DNA of 64,000 nt from CAYZTY01 sp964444665 (lineage in GTDB: Bacteria > Planctomycetota > Phycisphaerae > Sedimentisphaerales > CAYZTY01): positions 236,627 to 300,626 of the forward strand of contig CAYUIE010000003.1 of NCBI GenBank assembly GCA_964444665.1, written 5' to 3'. Position 1 is the stretch's first letter, and each line of letters opens with the position of its first letter. The notes beneath the pieces are model-generated. The model was not told the DNA's origin. It saw only the letters and a program-made list of their open reading frames with translations, and ran no database searches. The position numbers and the translations under genes were made by a program. This document shows positions 9,491 to 19,418 of this stretch, piece by piece.

Positions 9491-10444
9491 TTGGAAATTC
9501 TGGTCACAGGAGCAGCGGGATTTATTGGCTCTCATCTGGCCGAGCGATTGACGGCGGAGGGACATATAGTCAGGGGTCTGGACTGCTTTACGGATTATTA
9601 TCCAAAAACGCTTAAGGAATTAAACGTCCAGGATATTACAGATAAGGGCGTAAGGTTTCTCGAGCTTGATTTGGCAAGTGATGACCTGCAAGCCGCAATT
9701 GCAGACGTTGAAGTAGTTTATCATTCGGCGGCGCAGCCCGGGATTTCGGCCGAGACGCCGTTTGAGGTGTACGTTAGAAATAATATCACGGCCACTTACA
9801 GACTGCTGGAAAGTATCGTAAATTCAAAGACCCTCAAATGCTTAATCAACATCTCGACTTCATCGGTCTACGGCGAGAAGGCAACAGGGACGGAAGATGC
9901 GCAGCCGAGGCCAAATTCCTATTACGGCGTTACCAAACTCGCAGCAGAACAATTAGTGATGGCTTACCACCGTCAGCGAGAAATGCCGGCCTGTTCACTC
10001 CGACTCTTTTCAGTTTATGGTGAAAGAGAAAGGCCTGAAAAACTTTACCCCAAACTCATAAGAAGCATTTTAGAAAACAGTCAATTCCCGCTGTATGAAG
10101 GAAGTGAAGAACACTGCCGGTCTTTTACATATATCAGTGACGTGGTAGATGGTCTGCTCGGTGTTCTGGGTAATCTTGAGAAATGCGTGGGTGAAATATT
10201 CAACATAGGCTCAGATAAAGAAATGACAACAGGCCAGGGAATAAGAATCGTGGAAGAGATAATCGGAAAAAAGGCGAGAATGATTAAGGCACCAAAACGG
10301 CCGGGCGACCAATTAAGGACACGGGCAAACATCGAGAAAGCCCGAAAGTTTTTCGGCTATAACCCAAAGACAATCCCGGAAGAAGGCCTTAGGGCTGAAG
10401 TTGAGTGGTATAAGAAAAGGATTCTCAACAAGATTGAATACTAA
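9491..10444 (+). CDS. NAD-dependent nucleotide-sugar epimerase (UDP-glucuronate 4-epimerase-like)
   Basis: A 317-residue extended SDR starting at TTG. It has TGAAGFIGSH (6-15), STSSVYG near 122-128 and the catalytic Tyr145/Lys149 in YYGVTK. The DCFTDYYPKTLK segment after the first fold resembles UDP-glucuronate 4-epimerases (DxxxxYYxxxxK). With Ugd just upstream, conversion of UDP-GlcA to UDP-GalA is the most likely reaction. UDP-GlcNAc 4-epimerase remains possible. Confidence 0.8.
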   Translation: MEILVTGAAGFIGSHLAERLTAEGHIVRGLDCFTDYYPKTLKELNVQDITDKGVRFLELDLASDDLQAAIADVEVVYHSAAQPGISAETPFEVYVRNNITATYRLLESIVNSKTLKCLINISTSSVYGEKATGTEDAQPRPNSYYGVTKLAAEQLVMAYHRQREMPACSLRLFSVYGERERPEKLYPKLIRSILENSQFPLYEGSEEHCRSFTYISDVVDGLLGVLGNLEKCVGEIFNIGSDKEMTTGQGIRIVEEIIGKKARMIKAPKRPGDQLRTRANIEKARKFFGYNPKTIPEEGLRAEVEWYKKRILNKIEY

Positions 10445-10478
10445 GGAAAGTTGCACATAGATATTGCAGCCGCAAATC

Positions 10479-11588
10479 ATGATAAAAGTTATATGCGTAT
10501 GTGGTGCCAGGCCCAACTTTATGAAAATATCTCCTCTGATGAAGGTCTTCAAGGCAAACGGCAGGTTTGAGACACTGCTGGTTCACACCGGACAACACTA
10601 CGATGAAAATATGAGCAAGTGGTTCTTCGATGACCTTGAGATTCCACGCCCTGATATAAATCTGGAGGTTGGTTCTGGTAGTCACGCGGCTCAGACAGCG
10701 GATATTATGAAGCGGTTCGAGCCGGTCGTTTTGGAATATAAGCCGGATTATGTCCTGGTCGTAGGAGATGTAAACAGCACTATTGCCTGCGGTCTGGTCG
10801 CAGTGAAACTGGGAGTGAAATTGATACATGTGGAGGCGGGTCTTCGAAGCTTTGACCAGAGTATGCCGGAAGAGATTAACCGCATACTTACCGACCGGAT
10901 AAGCAACTTGCTGTTCGTAACGGAACAATCAGGCATCAATAATCTAAAAAATGAGGGGATAGACCAGCACAGGATCCATCTTGTAGGCAATGTGATGATA
11001 GACACACTGCTTGCGAACCGCGAAAAGGCAAAGAAGTCGACTATTCTACATAAGCTGAAACTATCCGCCAAACAATACGGCGTCATTACACTTCACAGGC
11101 CGAGTAACGTTGACGATCCAAAGCAGTTCGAGATAATATTGCGGGCATTCGACGAGATTCAACAGGATTTAAAACTTGTTTTTCCAATTCATCCGCGTTC
11201 ACACAAGAACATTAACAGCCCTAATCTGCAGAAGCTCGTTGAAAAAATGGCGAACCTGTTGCTTATTGAGCCCGTAAGTTACCTCGACTTTTTATGTTTG
11301 ATGAGCCAGGCCGCTTTGATGATAACGGATTCAGGGGGGATACAGGAGGAAACAACAATTTTAGGTATTCCCTGCTTAACACTTCGTAAAAGTACCGAAC
11401 GGCCGATAACAATTGAGCAGGGTACAAACCGGCTTGTGCCATTAACAACCGAGGGCATCGTCAACAGCTTTCGGGCAATTATCGCTGAAGACAAAGACAA
11501 TATTTGCAAGATTCCGGAGCTATGGGACGGCAAGGCGGCAGAAAGAATCGTCAAAATCATCGGATACCACCACAATAAGGCAGGATAG
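10479..11588 (+). CDS. wecB: UDP-N-acetylglucosamine 2-epimerase (non-hydrolysing)
   Basis: A 369-residue enzyme from the ATG at 10479; a TTG at 10464 in the same frame would add five residues. It opens with IKVICVCGARPNFMKISPL, the family start, and keeps HTGQHYDENMS, HVEAGLRS, PEEINR and GGIQEET near the C-terminal UDP site. It interconverts UDP-GlcNAc and UDP-ManNAc, supplying ManNAc-type sugars for surface polymer. It closes the nucleotide-sugar block 7176-11588. Confidence 0.92.
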   Translation: MIKVICVCGARPNFMKISPLMKVFKANGRFETLLVHTGQHYDENMSKWFFDDLEIPRPDINLEVGSGSHAAQTADIMKRFEPVVLEYKPDYVLVVGDVNSTIACGLVAVKLGVKLIHVEAGLRSFDQSMPEEINRILTDRISNLLFVTEQSGINNLKNEGIDQHRIHLVGNVMIDTLLANREKAKKSTILHKLKLSAKQYGVITLHRPSNVDDPKQFEIILRAFDEIQQDLKLVFPIHPRSHKNINSPNLQKLVEKMANLLLIEPVSYLDFLCLMSQAALMITDSGGIQEETTILGIPCLTLRKSTERPITIEQGTNRLVPLTTEGIVNSFRAIIAEDKDNICKIPELWDGKAAERIVKIIGYHHNKAG

Positions 11589-11628
11589 AAGACATAGAAA
11601 AAACCTGCATTACCTGCGAGAGTAGATT

Positions 11629-14037
11629 ATGCCGAGATGGTATTTCATTCTTTTAGTGCTTCTGTCAGTTAATCATTTTGAATCGGTTTTAATCGCCGAT
11701 AACGTCGCGCTACGCAAACGTTATACTCTTTCGCCAACGCCAAACTATCCACACTGTACTGACCCGGACGATAAAGTGCAGCTAACCGACGGTAAAACTC
11801 ATAGTTGTAAATGGTTAAAAAAGAGTACAGTAGGCTGGATGAAAGCGTCTCCAACGGTTGATATAGTTGTGGACCTCGGTGAGAAGTTAGCCGTATATGA
11901 AGTTCGGATTCATACCGTGGGTGGAGGTTTTGCCGGTGTATATTTTCCCAGATATCTTGCCGTGCTGATAAGTGATGACGGCAGAGAATTTCACCTTTGT
12001 GGGATTGAAAGCGATAAGAAATTAACAAATTTGCAAAATACTCGCAAATCGGCACGCCCCGCCGTGATGAATGTCAAGGATATAAACGCGGCAGGTAGAT
12101 ACGTCAAACTTGTGATGAGGCCGAATGTGCGTTTTCTATTCCTTGACGAGATAGAAGTAATTGGGGAACCACTTGCAACCAGTAAAAAATTAACACCGAC
12201 AAATAAGCTTTATAAACCCAAGACGATAGAAGAACTCCTCGGAAAGATTGAATCTATAGTGCAGCTCAGGGAAGCAATCAGTGAAACAACCGAAAGTATA
12301 AAGGGAAATAATGTTAAGCTTAAACTTCCGTCCTCATTAAGTGCAAAACTATTAAATGAAACCGAGCGTATTTCAGATGCTGCTACAATTGAGATAAAAG
12401 AAGTACTTCAAAAGGACAATCTGGATAATACCAGGAACAAGTTAGGTATAATACGTTCAGGAATATACCGGCAATATTATAAAAAGCCTTTCGTTTGTCT
12501 GCCTGCCAATCCAATGGAAATTCTTTATGAGAAAGAGATGATTTTCAATGAGAGCCCCGCCAAAATAGATCTAAATTTATGGCAAGGCGAGTATGAATCT
12601 GCCGCCTTCAATATCATAAACTGCTGCGATGAGCCTCTTGAAATAACTGTTTCCATATCTCCGTTAACAGGTCCAAGGGGGCAAACGATAGCCAGTAACA
12701 ACGTTTTCACAATCAGAAGAGCGATATACGTCCAGGCAAACAAGGCCGGTTCGATTGGTGACGCTCTTATTCTACAAAACGAAAAACCTTTTACAATTGC
12801 TCCCGGCCAATTAACTCAGATATGGCTTAGCTTTTTTAATCCCACATTAAAAGCCGGCGAGTATAAGGGCAAGATTGCAGTTTTGGCGACGAGAGCCAAC
12901 GGTCAAACGTTACCAATAGAAACTGTTGAGGTCCTTGCTCATATCAGCGAGAATAAATTTCCCGAAAAAATAGCACTTAACGTATGTAATTGGGCATATT
13001 ATCGTGCTGGAACTGAAGCCGAAACAGCTCAAGACCTTAATAATCATTACACAAATGTATGTGTCTTCGGTTCAGGGGATATACCTTTTCCAAGACTGAC
13101 ATCCGACCGGCCGGGAATTTTCAGGAAACCTGATTATTCAAAAATAGATAAAATCCTGGCACGCCATAAATATGCCAGAACACATTTTCTATTTCTGAAT
13201 TTCAGAGAAGACAAAAAAGACTGGGGCAGGTTCGGTAAATGGATGACACAGGAATGGAAAACAAGGTTTTCTTTATGGCTTTGGAACCTGGTAAATTATC
13301 TAAAAAAATCCGGCCTTAGTTATGAGCAGTGGGCCTTGCATCCATTCGATGAAACTTTGTGTGACGAGTTTTATGATTTAGCCAAACTCGTAAAAAAAAT
13401 TGACCCGAACATCAGAATTTATGCAAATTCTTTTGGCAAGAATGAAAAGCAGATAAAGAGATTCCGCAATTTAGTTGACATTTGGTGTCCGCTGGACAAC
13501 CACTGCAAGATGCATCCTGACAAGCTGAAACTCGTAAAGAGCTTTGGCAAGGAAGTCTGGACATATGCAGCTCGTGGACCCGGCAAAGCTAATGACCCGT
13601 ACCAATACTATCGTCTTCAACCGTGGCGAGCTTTTAAGCGAGGACAGAACGGCGTCGGATTCTGGGTTTATCACGACGGAGGAAAATGGAAGAATATTGC
13701 GACACCCTGGGACGATACTACTATGGCAATGGGGCACTATGGAGTTATTTATGGCGGGGCCAGAAGCCCTCTGGGAAAACTCGCTGAAAATATCATTCCT
13801 TCAAGGAGATGGGAGGCCTGGCGAGAAGGTATCGAAGATTATCAATACCTGTGCGAAGTGCAACGTGAAATCACTGAGACTAAAAAAACTGCTCCTATAA
13901 AATCGGCTAAAGCACAGCAGCAACTGGACAGTCAAATCGACCAGGTGCTGCGTAATCCGAAAGATAAAGACGCAGTGTATAAAACCAGAAGGAATTTATC
14001 AGAATTACTGCTGTCCCTAAAAAACAAGACAGATTAA
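11629..14037 (+). CDS. secreted protein with F5/8-type carbohydrate-binding and DUF4091 domains
   Basis: An 802-residue protein with an N-terminal signal peptide (WYFILLVLLSVNHF). Residues about 25-180 look like a discoidin/F5-8C carbohydrate-binding domain (VDIVVDLGEKLAVYEVRIHT, YVKLVMRP). The C-terminal third matches DUF4091, a glycoside-hydrolase-like domain: GVGFWVYHDGGKW, YGGARSPLGK and SRRWEAWREGIEDYQYL. It is probably exported and binds or trims the polysaccharide made by this locus, or a host glycan. It follows wecB by 40 bases and may be co-transcribed. Confidence 0.75.
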   Translation: MPRWYFILLVLLSVNHFESVLIADNVALRKRYTLSPTPNYPHCTDPDDKVQLTDGKTHSCKWLKKSTVGWMKASPTVDIVVDLGEKLAVYEVRIHTVGGGFAGVYFPRYLAVLISDDGREFHLCGIESDKKLTNLQNTRKSARPAVMNVKDINAAGRYVKLVMRPNVRFLFLDEIEVIGEPLATSKKLTPTNKLYKPKTIEELLGKIESIVQLREAISETTESIKGNNVKLKLPSSLSAKLLNETERISDAATIEIKEVLQKDNLDNTRNKLGIIRSGIYRQYYKKPFVCLPANPMEILYEKEMIFNESPAKIDLNLWQGEYESAAFNIINCCDEPLEITVSISPLTGPRGQTIASNNVFTIRRAIYVQANKAGSIGDALILQNEKPFTIAPGQLTQIWLSFFNPTLKAGEYKGKIAVLATRANGQTLPIETVEVLAHISENKFPEKIALNVCNWAYYRAGTEAETAQDLNNHYTNVCVFGSGDIPFPRLTSDRPGIFRKPDYSKIDKILARHKYARTHFLFLNFREDKKDWGRFGKWMTQEWKTRFSLWLWNLVNYLKKSGLSYEQWALHPFDETLCDEFYDLAKLVKKIDPNIRIYANSFGKNEKQIKRFRNLVDIWCPLDNHCKMHPDKLKLVKSFGKEVWTYAARGPGKANDPYQYYRLQPWRAFKRGQNGVGFWVYHDGGKWKNIATPWDDTTMAMGHYGVIYGGARSPLGKLAENIIPSRRWEAWREGIEDYQYLCEVQREITETKKTAPIKSAKAQQQLDSQIDQVLRNPKDKDAVYKTRRNLSELLLSLKNKTD

Positions 14038-14068
14038 AATTTAAGTACAGGCTCGACGAACGTTTCTA

Positions 14069-14097
14069 TTGACAAAAAGGAAGTTATCTGGTATCAT
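14069..14097 (+). promoter_or_regulatory. promoter before the beta-helix protein
   Basis: TTGACA (14069-14074) and TATCAT (14092-14097) with a 17-base spacer, about 110 bases before the ATG at 14209. Confidence 0.55.
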
Positions 14098-14208
14098 CAA
14101 TTTTCAAAGAGTAGGCAGGGAACGGATAAAAGTAATGAACCTATACTCCACCCGTGTTTGAGTGGGTCCCATAACTGATATTCAGACAAATTAAAATCAA
14201 GAGGACGG

Positions 14209-16218
14209 ATGATGAAAAGAGAATCTATATCAATTGCCGCAATAATTGTAATTTTATTCCTGCTTGTCGAGACCGCTAATGCCGCTTTAAATTATTACGT
14301 AGACCCCAACCAACCTGACGACACCGGTGACGGGCTTTCACCGTTAACCGCAAAAAAGACAATTGATGCAGCATACGAAGCAGCAGTCGCTGCAGGAGAA
14401 GACAACATAATTAACTTTATGCCTGGTGTTTACGACGATACAACGCAGGGGACAAATTTTAATATTCTATTAGATAAAGATACTGCCGTTACATTTCAGT
14501 CATATACATCTCAAGTTACATTAACAACTAATGATAGCCCTGGATGCGTCAAAGCCACTCAGACTACATCAACAAAACAGATAAGTTTCAAAAATATAAA
14601 GTTTACCAAAGGAGAGTTGGGCAATAGATTTATTTATATAGCGAATGATTGCGTGTATCATTTGTACTTTGAAGATTGTGAATTTGACGCAATAGTAGAT
14701 AAACCTCTGATATTAACAGGTACAGATACTTCTAAGTTAAGAAAGCTTTCCTTTATTAATTGTACGCACACCTGTTCAGCATCATCAGACATAAGGATAG
14801 ATGGCGCCAGACTTCTATATATTAAAAATTGTGCGTTTACTAACAACTATACATCATACGGATATGGAATATTTGATTTGCGGGGAGTTATCTATGCAGT
14901 AGTTCTTAAAGATAGTACACTGCAGTCCGCCGAGGGCGTGTTTTATCCCTCTCATAGCAGCTTGAACCGTATCGAGCAGTTGCATATTGAGAGCAATAAT
15001 ATCATATTGGCGTCAATTGCAGCAGGGCCGTTTTATGGAGTGAAGACACGTGATTCTATTTTTCGCTCTATTGTAATTAAGGATAATACTTTTAGTTCGC
15101 CGAATCCCACGCATAGACCATTCTTCATAGTAATCGGAGGTGAAAATTTTACAAATGGACACCTATATACAATTATAGGCAACAGTTTTATTACCGGTAA
15201 TTTGGGCCAAGGCGTGGGAATAAGGACAGGAAATGGATGTGTGGGAACAATTTCTCACAATTACTTCGAGAATCTAAGATGGGGCACTTTCACTTATGAC
15301 ACATGTTTGATTACAAATAATATCATATCCAGCTGTGTCAACGGATCATTTGTTCAAGGACATCAATCTTTTATAATCAATAATACTTATATTTCAAAGG
15401 ACCATTCTATCAATGATAGTAGAGCCATCCTTCTCAATCGAAGGACCTTTATGAGTCAGTCCAACAGCACAATATTTACAGCGACAACAGCGACATTTGG
15501 AGACAGCCCTATTTTGACAAACTCTATGGTGGGAATGTTAGTACCTGTATCTGATAACTGGGGTGGAGACTTTGAGTACTATGGAGTAATAAATGCCATC
15601 AATGATGATACTGATACTGTTACTGTTGACGAATGGCGTAAAATAAGTGATGATAGCATTGAAACACCCGGAGATACGAGTTATGCTACAATAGTGCAGT
15701 TCCCTCGTAACGTAACAATTTTCAACAACATCTTCGATGCTTTCGACGCCCTTTTTACCATCACATTCGATTACTCTCCGATTGCAGCAGGCATTGTTTG
15801 TGACTACAACTTATACGTCCCTGGAATAGTAATGTTATCAAATCTTGGGAAAAACCTGGGAGGCAAAATTAGTGTAACTACGCTGGCAGGTTTGCAAACG
15901 AGATGGACCGAATTTGCAGATAGCTACCCATGCTTTACGATTAATGATACCCATAGTATTGAAGCAGACCCAATGTTTATAGACCCAAATGTCGGTGATT
16001 TCAGATTAGACACGAATTCTCCTTGTATCAATGAGGGTATTCCGACGGTCTTAGATGGCTACACAACAATTGGTGCGTGGCAGGGAGCAGTTCGCAAGAC
16101 GTTGCCGCCGGATAATTGCAGCAACTGGATAGAAGAAGACCTGAGCGGTGATTGTATAGTCGATTTAGCTGACTTTGCGATATTCGCGGACCATTGGCTC
16201 GAAGATAACAGCGAATAA
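14209..16218 (+). CDS. secreted parallel beta-helix protein with dockerin-like C-terminus
   Basis: A 669-residue exported protein. It has a signal peptide (SIAAIIVILFLLVETANA) and then repeats of Asn-rich, short beta strands (SFKNIKFTKG, IKNCAFTNN, ISHNYFENL, ITNNIISS) typical of right-handed beta-helix pectate-lyase-like proteins. The C-terminus reads SGDCIVDLADFAIFADHWL, the dockerin-like EF-hand repeat seen on many Phycisphaerae secreted proteins. It may bind or cleave polysaccharide outside the cell. There is no clear catalytic signature, so an enzymatic role is not shown. Confidence 0.75.
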   Translation: MMKRESISIAAIIVILFLLVETANAALNYYVDPNQPDDTGDGLSPLTAKKTIDAAYEAAVAAGEDNIINFMPGVYDDTTQGTNFNILLDKDTAVTFQSYTSQVTLTTNDSPGCVKATQTTSTKQISFKNIKFTKGELGNRFIYIANDCVYHLYFEDCEFDAIVDKPLILTGTDTSKLRKLSFINCTHTCSASSDIRIDGARLLYIKNCAFTNNYTSYGYGIFDLRGVIYAVVLKDSTLQSAEGVFYPSHSSLNRIEQLHIESNNIILASIAAGPFYGVKTRDSIFRSIVIKDNTFSSPNPTHRPFFIVIGGENFTNGHLYTIIGNSFITGNLGQGVGIRTGNGCVGTISHNYFENLRWGTFTYDTCLITNNIISSCVNGSFVQGHQSFIINNTYISKDHSINDSRAILLNRRTFMSQSNSTIFTATTATFGDSPILTNSMVGMLVPVSDNWGGDFEYYGVINAINDDTDTVTVDEWRKISDDSIETPGDTSYATIVQFPRNVTIFNNIFDAFDALFTITFDYSPIAAGIVCDYNLYVPGIVMLSNLGKNLGGKISVTTLAGLQTRWTEFADSYPCFTINDTHSIEADPMFIDPNVGDFRLDTNSPCINEGIPTVLDGYTTIGAWQGAVRKTLPPDNCSNWIEEDLSGDCIVDLADFAIFADHWLEDNSE

Positions 16219-16401
16219 ATACAGATTTTAGTATTATTTTCACTCTACATATCCTCATCATTTGCAGGTTAATTGTGCAGATACCCAGTTTGGCATACTT
16301 GTGATATCCCTATAAAACCGGTTAAAAATTTAATATTGACCTTAAAAACAATTGCCGGGATTTTCCCTTAGATTTAAAACCGGTCCGCCAAAAAGAAACA
16401 A

Positions 16402-17841
16402 ATGAATATGAGTCATTTATTTAATACCATAAGAGAGTTTTGGCTTAAGAATAAAGCTCTAATTCTAATTATTATCCTCTCATTGCTTATACGGACGGCG
16501 TTTTTTTGCCAAAGACAATCCTGGAAACAAGAAGTTGTAGAGCACAAGATTATACACGGCGACGCAATTCAGTACCATGAACGTTCTTTGCGTATTCTCG
16601 AAACCGGCTCACTTTCCTGGTTTCCGTCCGTCAGAACTCCAGGATACAATCTATTTATCGTTCCTTTCTATTACCTCTTTGGGGCAAGGATTTGGGTCGT
16701 TCTGTTAGCCCAAAACCTGCTTGACGTCGGTATCACGATAATGACCTTTTTTCTCGCAAGAATGCTTTTTAAATCGAAACTTGTCTCACTGGTAGCAGCA
16801 TTTCTCTATGCAGTAAACTGGTTGACGCCTCTTTATGCCAACACCCTTCTTAGTGAAATCCCATATACATTTATTTTTACGCTAAGTATGATAATTTTTG
16901 TGTATGCTCTGCAGCAAGATAAACCTTCTTATACAAATATAATATTATCGAGTTTTCTACTTGGCGTGGCGACGTTCATACGGCCTCTATTCCAATATTT
17001 CATTGCGATTTTTATGTTTTTATTGTTACTTCAGAAACAACAGTTATCTCGTAAGTTGGTTAGTGTCGCTGTAGTATTTCTGGTATTTGCCGCAGTTCTA
17101 ATGCCCTGGCAATTGTATAATCTGACTCGGTTTGGGAAATACTCCCTGACCACTACCTTCAATGGGACCTTATGTTATTGGATTGCGCCAAGACTGAAGG
17201 CAAATGTAGAGAATATAAGCTATGAACAGGCCAGATTAGAGTTCTTAGTTGCTAGCGCAGGAAAGGAAACAACTATTGCAGAGCAAAAAGAAATATGGGA
17301 ACAAGCACCTATCGAATTATGGAGCCAGGAAAGAACTGAATTGGCCGGTAAAATAGCAAAAGAGTATATTTCAAAACATCCCAAGAAGTTTATCGCTCTG
17401 CATTTAAGGGGTATGATTGTTTATTTTATGGGGGTAGGTGAAGGTGGAATGAGAGAGCTATTTGGATTGCGCAAAATACAGGCCGATTCTAAATCATCAC
17501 TTAGTATTTTAGGCAGACTGCGTAAGTTATTCCGTGATTCTCGTGATGAGTATTTTCTGATTCCAATACTGCTGCTGATACTGATGATAGAATATGTATT
17601 TATGATTATCGGTGCGGTTATAATGTGGGTCAGAAAACTCCAACGCCCTTATCTTGTGCTATTTATACTAAGCGCCCTCTATTCTCCTTCGATAATAGGT
17701 AGTAATTGTGTTGCCAGATATCGAGTGCCTATAGTTGCGCTCTATCTTGTACTCACCGCATTTGGCATAGTTGAATCTCTTGGCTTTCTAAAAAAAAAGC
17801 TTTTCAGCTCACCTGTAATTGCGCACGAGTCAGGTAAATAA
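16402..17841 (+). CDS. GT39-like polytopic membrane glycosyltransferase
   Basis: A 479-residue membrane protein with about ten hydrophobic segments. The first outside loop carries HGDAIQYHERSLRIL and SVRTPGYNLFIVPFYYLFG, the acidic-loop pattern of the PMT/ArnT (GT39/GT83) superfamily, which transfers a sugar from a polyprenyl phosphate donor on the outer face of the membrane. It likely decorates the lipid-linked repeat or a protein. The acceptor is unknown. Confidence 0.75.
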   Translation: MNMSHLFNTIREFWLKNKALILIIILSLLIRTAFFCQRQSWKQEVVEHKIIHGDAIQYHERSLRILETGSLSWFPSVRTPGYNLFIVPFYYLFGARIWVVLLAQNLLDVGITIMTFFLARMLFKSKLVSLVAAFLYAVNWLTPLYANTLLSEIPYTFIFTLSMIIFVYALQQDKPSYTNIILSSFLLGVATFIRPLFQYFIAIFMFLLLLQKQQLSRKLVSVAVVFLVFAAVLMPWQLYNLTRFGKYSLTTTFNGTLCYWIAPRLKANVENISYEQARLEFLVASAGKETTIAEQKEIWEQAPIELWSQERTELAGKIAKEYISKHPKKFIALHLRGMIVYFMGVGEGGMRELFGLRKIQADSKSSLSILGRLRKLFRDSRDEYFLIPILLLILMIEYVFMIIGAVIMWVRKLQRPYLVLFILSALYSPSIIGSNCVARYRVPIVALYLVLTAFGIVESLGFLKKKLFSSPVIAHESGK

Positions 17842-17978
17842 GACAGGTAAAAGTAATCTGAAAGACCAAAACGTTCTATACTTTTTACGAAAGTGAACAA
17901 TAATTAAATCCAATTCCAATCAAGTACTACGTTTGTGAATTTTGTAGCTGGACTAATTCCGGCCACCTTCATATTATC

Positions 17979-18007
17979 TTGACAGCATATGCATACCCAC
18001 ATACAGT
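17979..18007 (+). promoter_or_regulatory. promoter before the glycosyltransferase at 18050
   Basis: TTGACA (17979-17984) and TACAGT (18002-18007) with a 17-base spacer, about 42 bases upstream of the GTG start. It suggests that transcription restarts here inside the long cluster. Confidence 0.55.
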
Positions 18008-18049
18008 AAACGAAGTGCATCATTAAGAATCAACAGCCGGGAGAAAAAT

Positions 18050-19213
18050 GTGAAACTCGGTTATGTAACTGTTTTTGACCCTAATAATATTAAGTACCAC
18101 TCAGGAACACCTTATTACATGGCGAAAGCACTTCAGGCTCAATCCATATCACTTGAGTATCTTGGTCCCTTGAAAGAAAACTTTTCACTGCTGTTTAAGG
18201 CAAAACAGTACCTGCACAACCATTTGTTTAGTAAAAGGTATAGAAGAGACAGAGAGCCTTTGATTCTTAAGGGCTATGCGTATCAAGTTTCCAAAAAATT
18301 ATCTGGTACCGACATAGACGTAGTATTCAGCCCAAGTTCACTTCCAATCGCTTACCTTGAGTGCAACAAGCCTATTGTTTTCTGGAGAGATGCGACGTTC
18401 AGTGGATTAAAGGACTTTTATGTTGATTGCAGTAATTTATGTGAACAAACAATCAGAGCCGGACATGCGCACGAGCAGGCTGCCTTAAATAAATGCAGAT
18501 TGGCTATCTATTCATCTGAATGGGCTGCTAAGATGGCTATCAATGATTATCAAGTCGACCCTTCGAAAGTAAAAGTCGTCCCCTTCGGAGCAAACATAGA
18601 GTGTAATAGAACTGTTGATGACATCAAAAAAATAGTCGACGCAAGGCCTATAGACAAATGCAAGTTGCTGTTTCTTGGCGTATATTGGACCAGAAAAGGC
18701 GGAGACGTTGCCCTCAAAGTGACGAAAGAATTAAATAAATTAGGATTAGATACGGAACTAACAGTAATCGGATGCCAACCACCTATAAAAGAAACCTTAC
18801 CCGGTTTTGTTAAACCTTTAGGCTTCATAAGCAAATCCACCACACAAGGAAGAGAACAACTTGACAGAATAATTGCCGAATCTCACTTTTTGATTTTGCC
18901 TGTACAGGCGGAGTGTTATGGTGTAGTCTTCTGTGAAGCCAACTCTTTCGGTGTCCCCTGCTTAACATCTAATGTCGGCGGCATCCCTACAATAATCAAA
19001 AGGGATGTAAATGGGAAGCTATTTAGTAAACAAGCCAATACTGACGAATACTGCCAGTATATTTGTAACTTATTTGATAAATACTCGGAATATAAGGAAC
19101 TGGCTTTATCTTCATTTAACGAATATCAAACCCGTCTTAACTGGACGGTAGCTGGACAAAGCGTCAAGAAATTATTGACAGAAGTTATTGGTCCCAAAGC
19201 CTCCTACAAATGA
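18050..19213 (+). CDS. GT4-type glycosyltransferase
   Basis: A 387-residue GT-B enzyme starting at GTG behind GGGAG. The N-terminal domain has few motifs. The C-terminal domain shows KLLFLGVYWTRKGGDVAL, where the nucleotide-sugar-binding half of GT4 begins, then VQAECYGVVFCEANSFGVPCLTSNVGGIP, the family ExxxxxE-type donor site. It would transfer a sugar in repeat-unit assembly at the cytoplasmic face. Donor and acceptor are not predictable. Confidence 0.83.
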   Translation: MKLGYVTVFDPNNIKYHSGTPYYMAKALQAQSISLEYLGPLKENFSLLFKAKQYLHNHLFSKRYRRDREPLILKGYAYQVSKKLSGTDIDVVFSPSSLPIAYLECNKPIVFWRDATFSGLKDFYVDCSNLCEQTIRAGHAHEQAALNKCRLAIYSSEWAAKMAINDYQVDPSKVKVVPFGANIECNRTVDDIKKIVDARPIDKCKLLFLGVYWTRKGGDVALKVTKELNKLGLDTELTVIGCQPPIKETLPGFVKPLGFISKSTTQGREQLDRIIAESHFLILPVQAECYGVVFCEANSFGVPCLTSNVGGIPTIIKRDVNGKLFSKQANTDEYCQYICNLFDKYSEYKELALSSFNEYQTRLNWTVAGQSVKKLLTEVIGPKASYK

Positions 19214-19418
19214 TGAAAACCAACGTAGCAAGGGGCTCTTCAGCCGTAAATTTGAATTCCACTTATTCAGTCGTATAGCTCTCAAATGATGATGTTAAGC
19301 TCCATAAGCTAAGGTGGGATTAATTAAATAGACTTGAATTATAGGCTATCTATCACGCAATTTTGCAGCAATGCGAATCAAAAAAAACTAAGTATAGTTT
19401 GAAAGTTTGAGAACTGGC

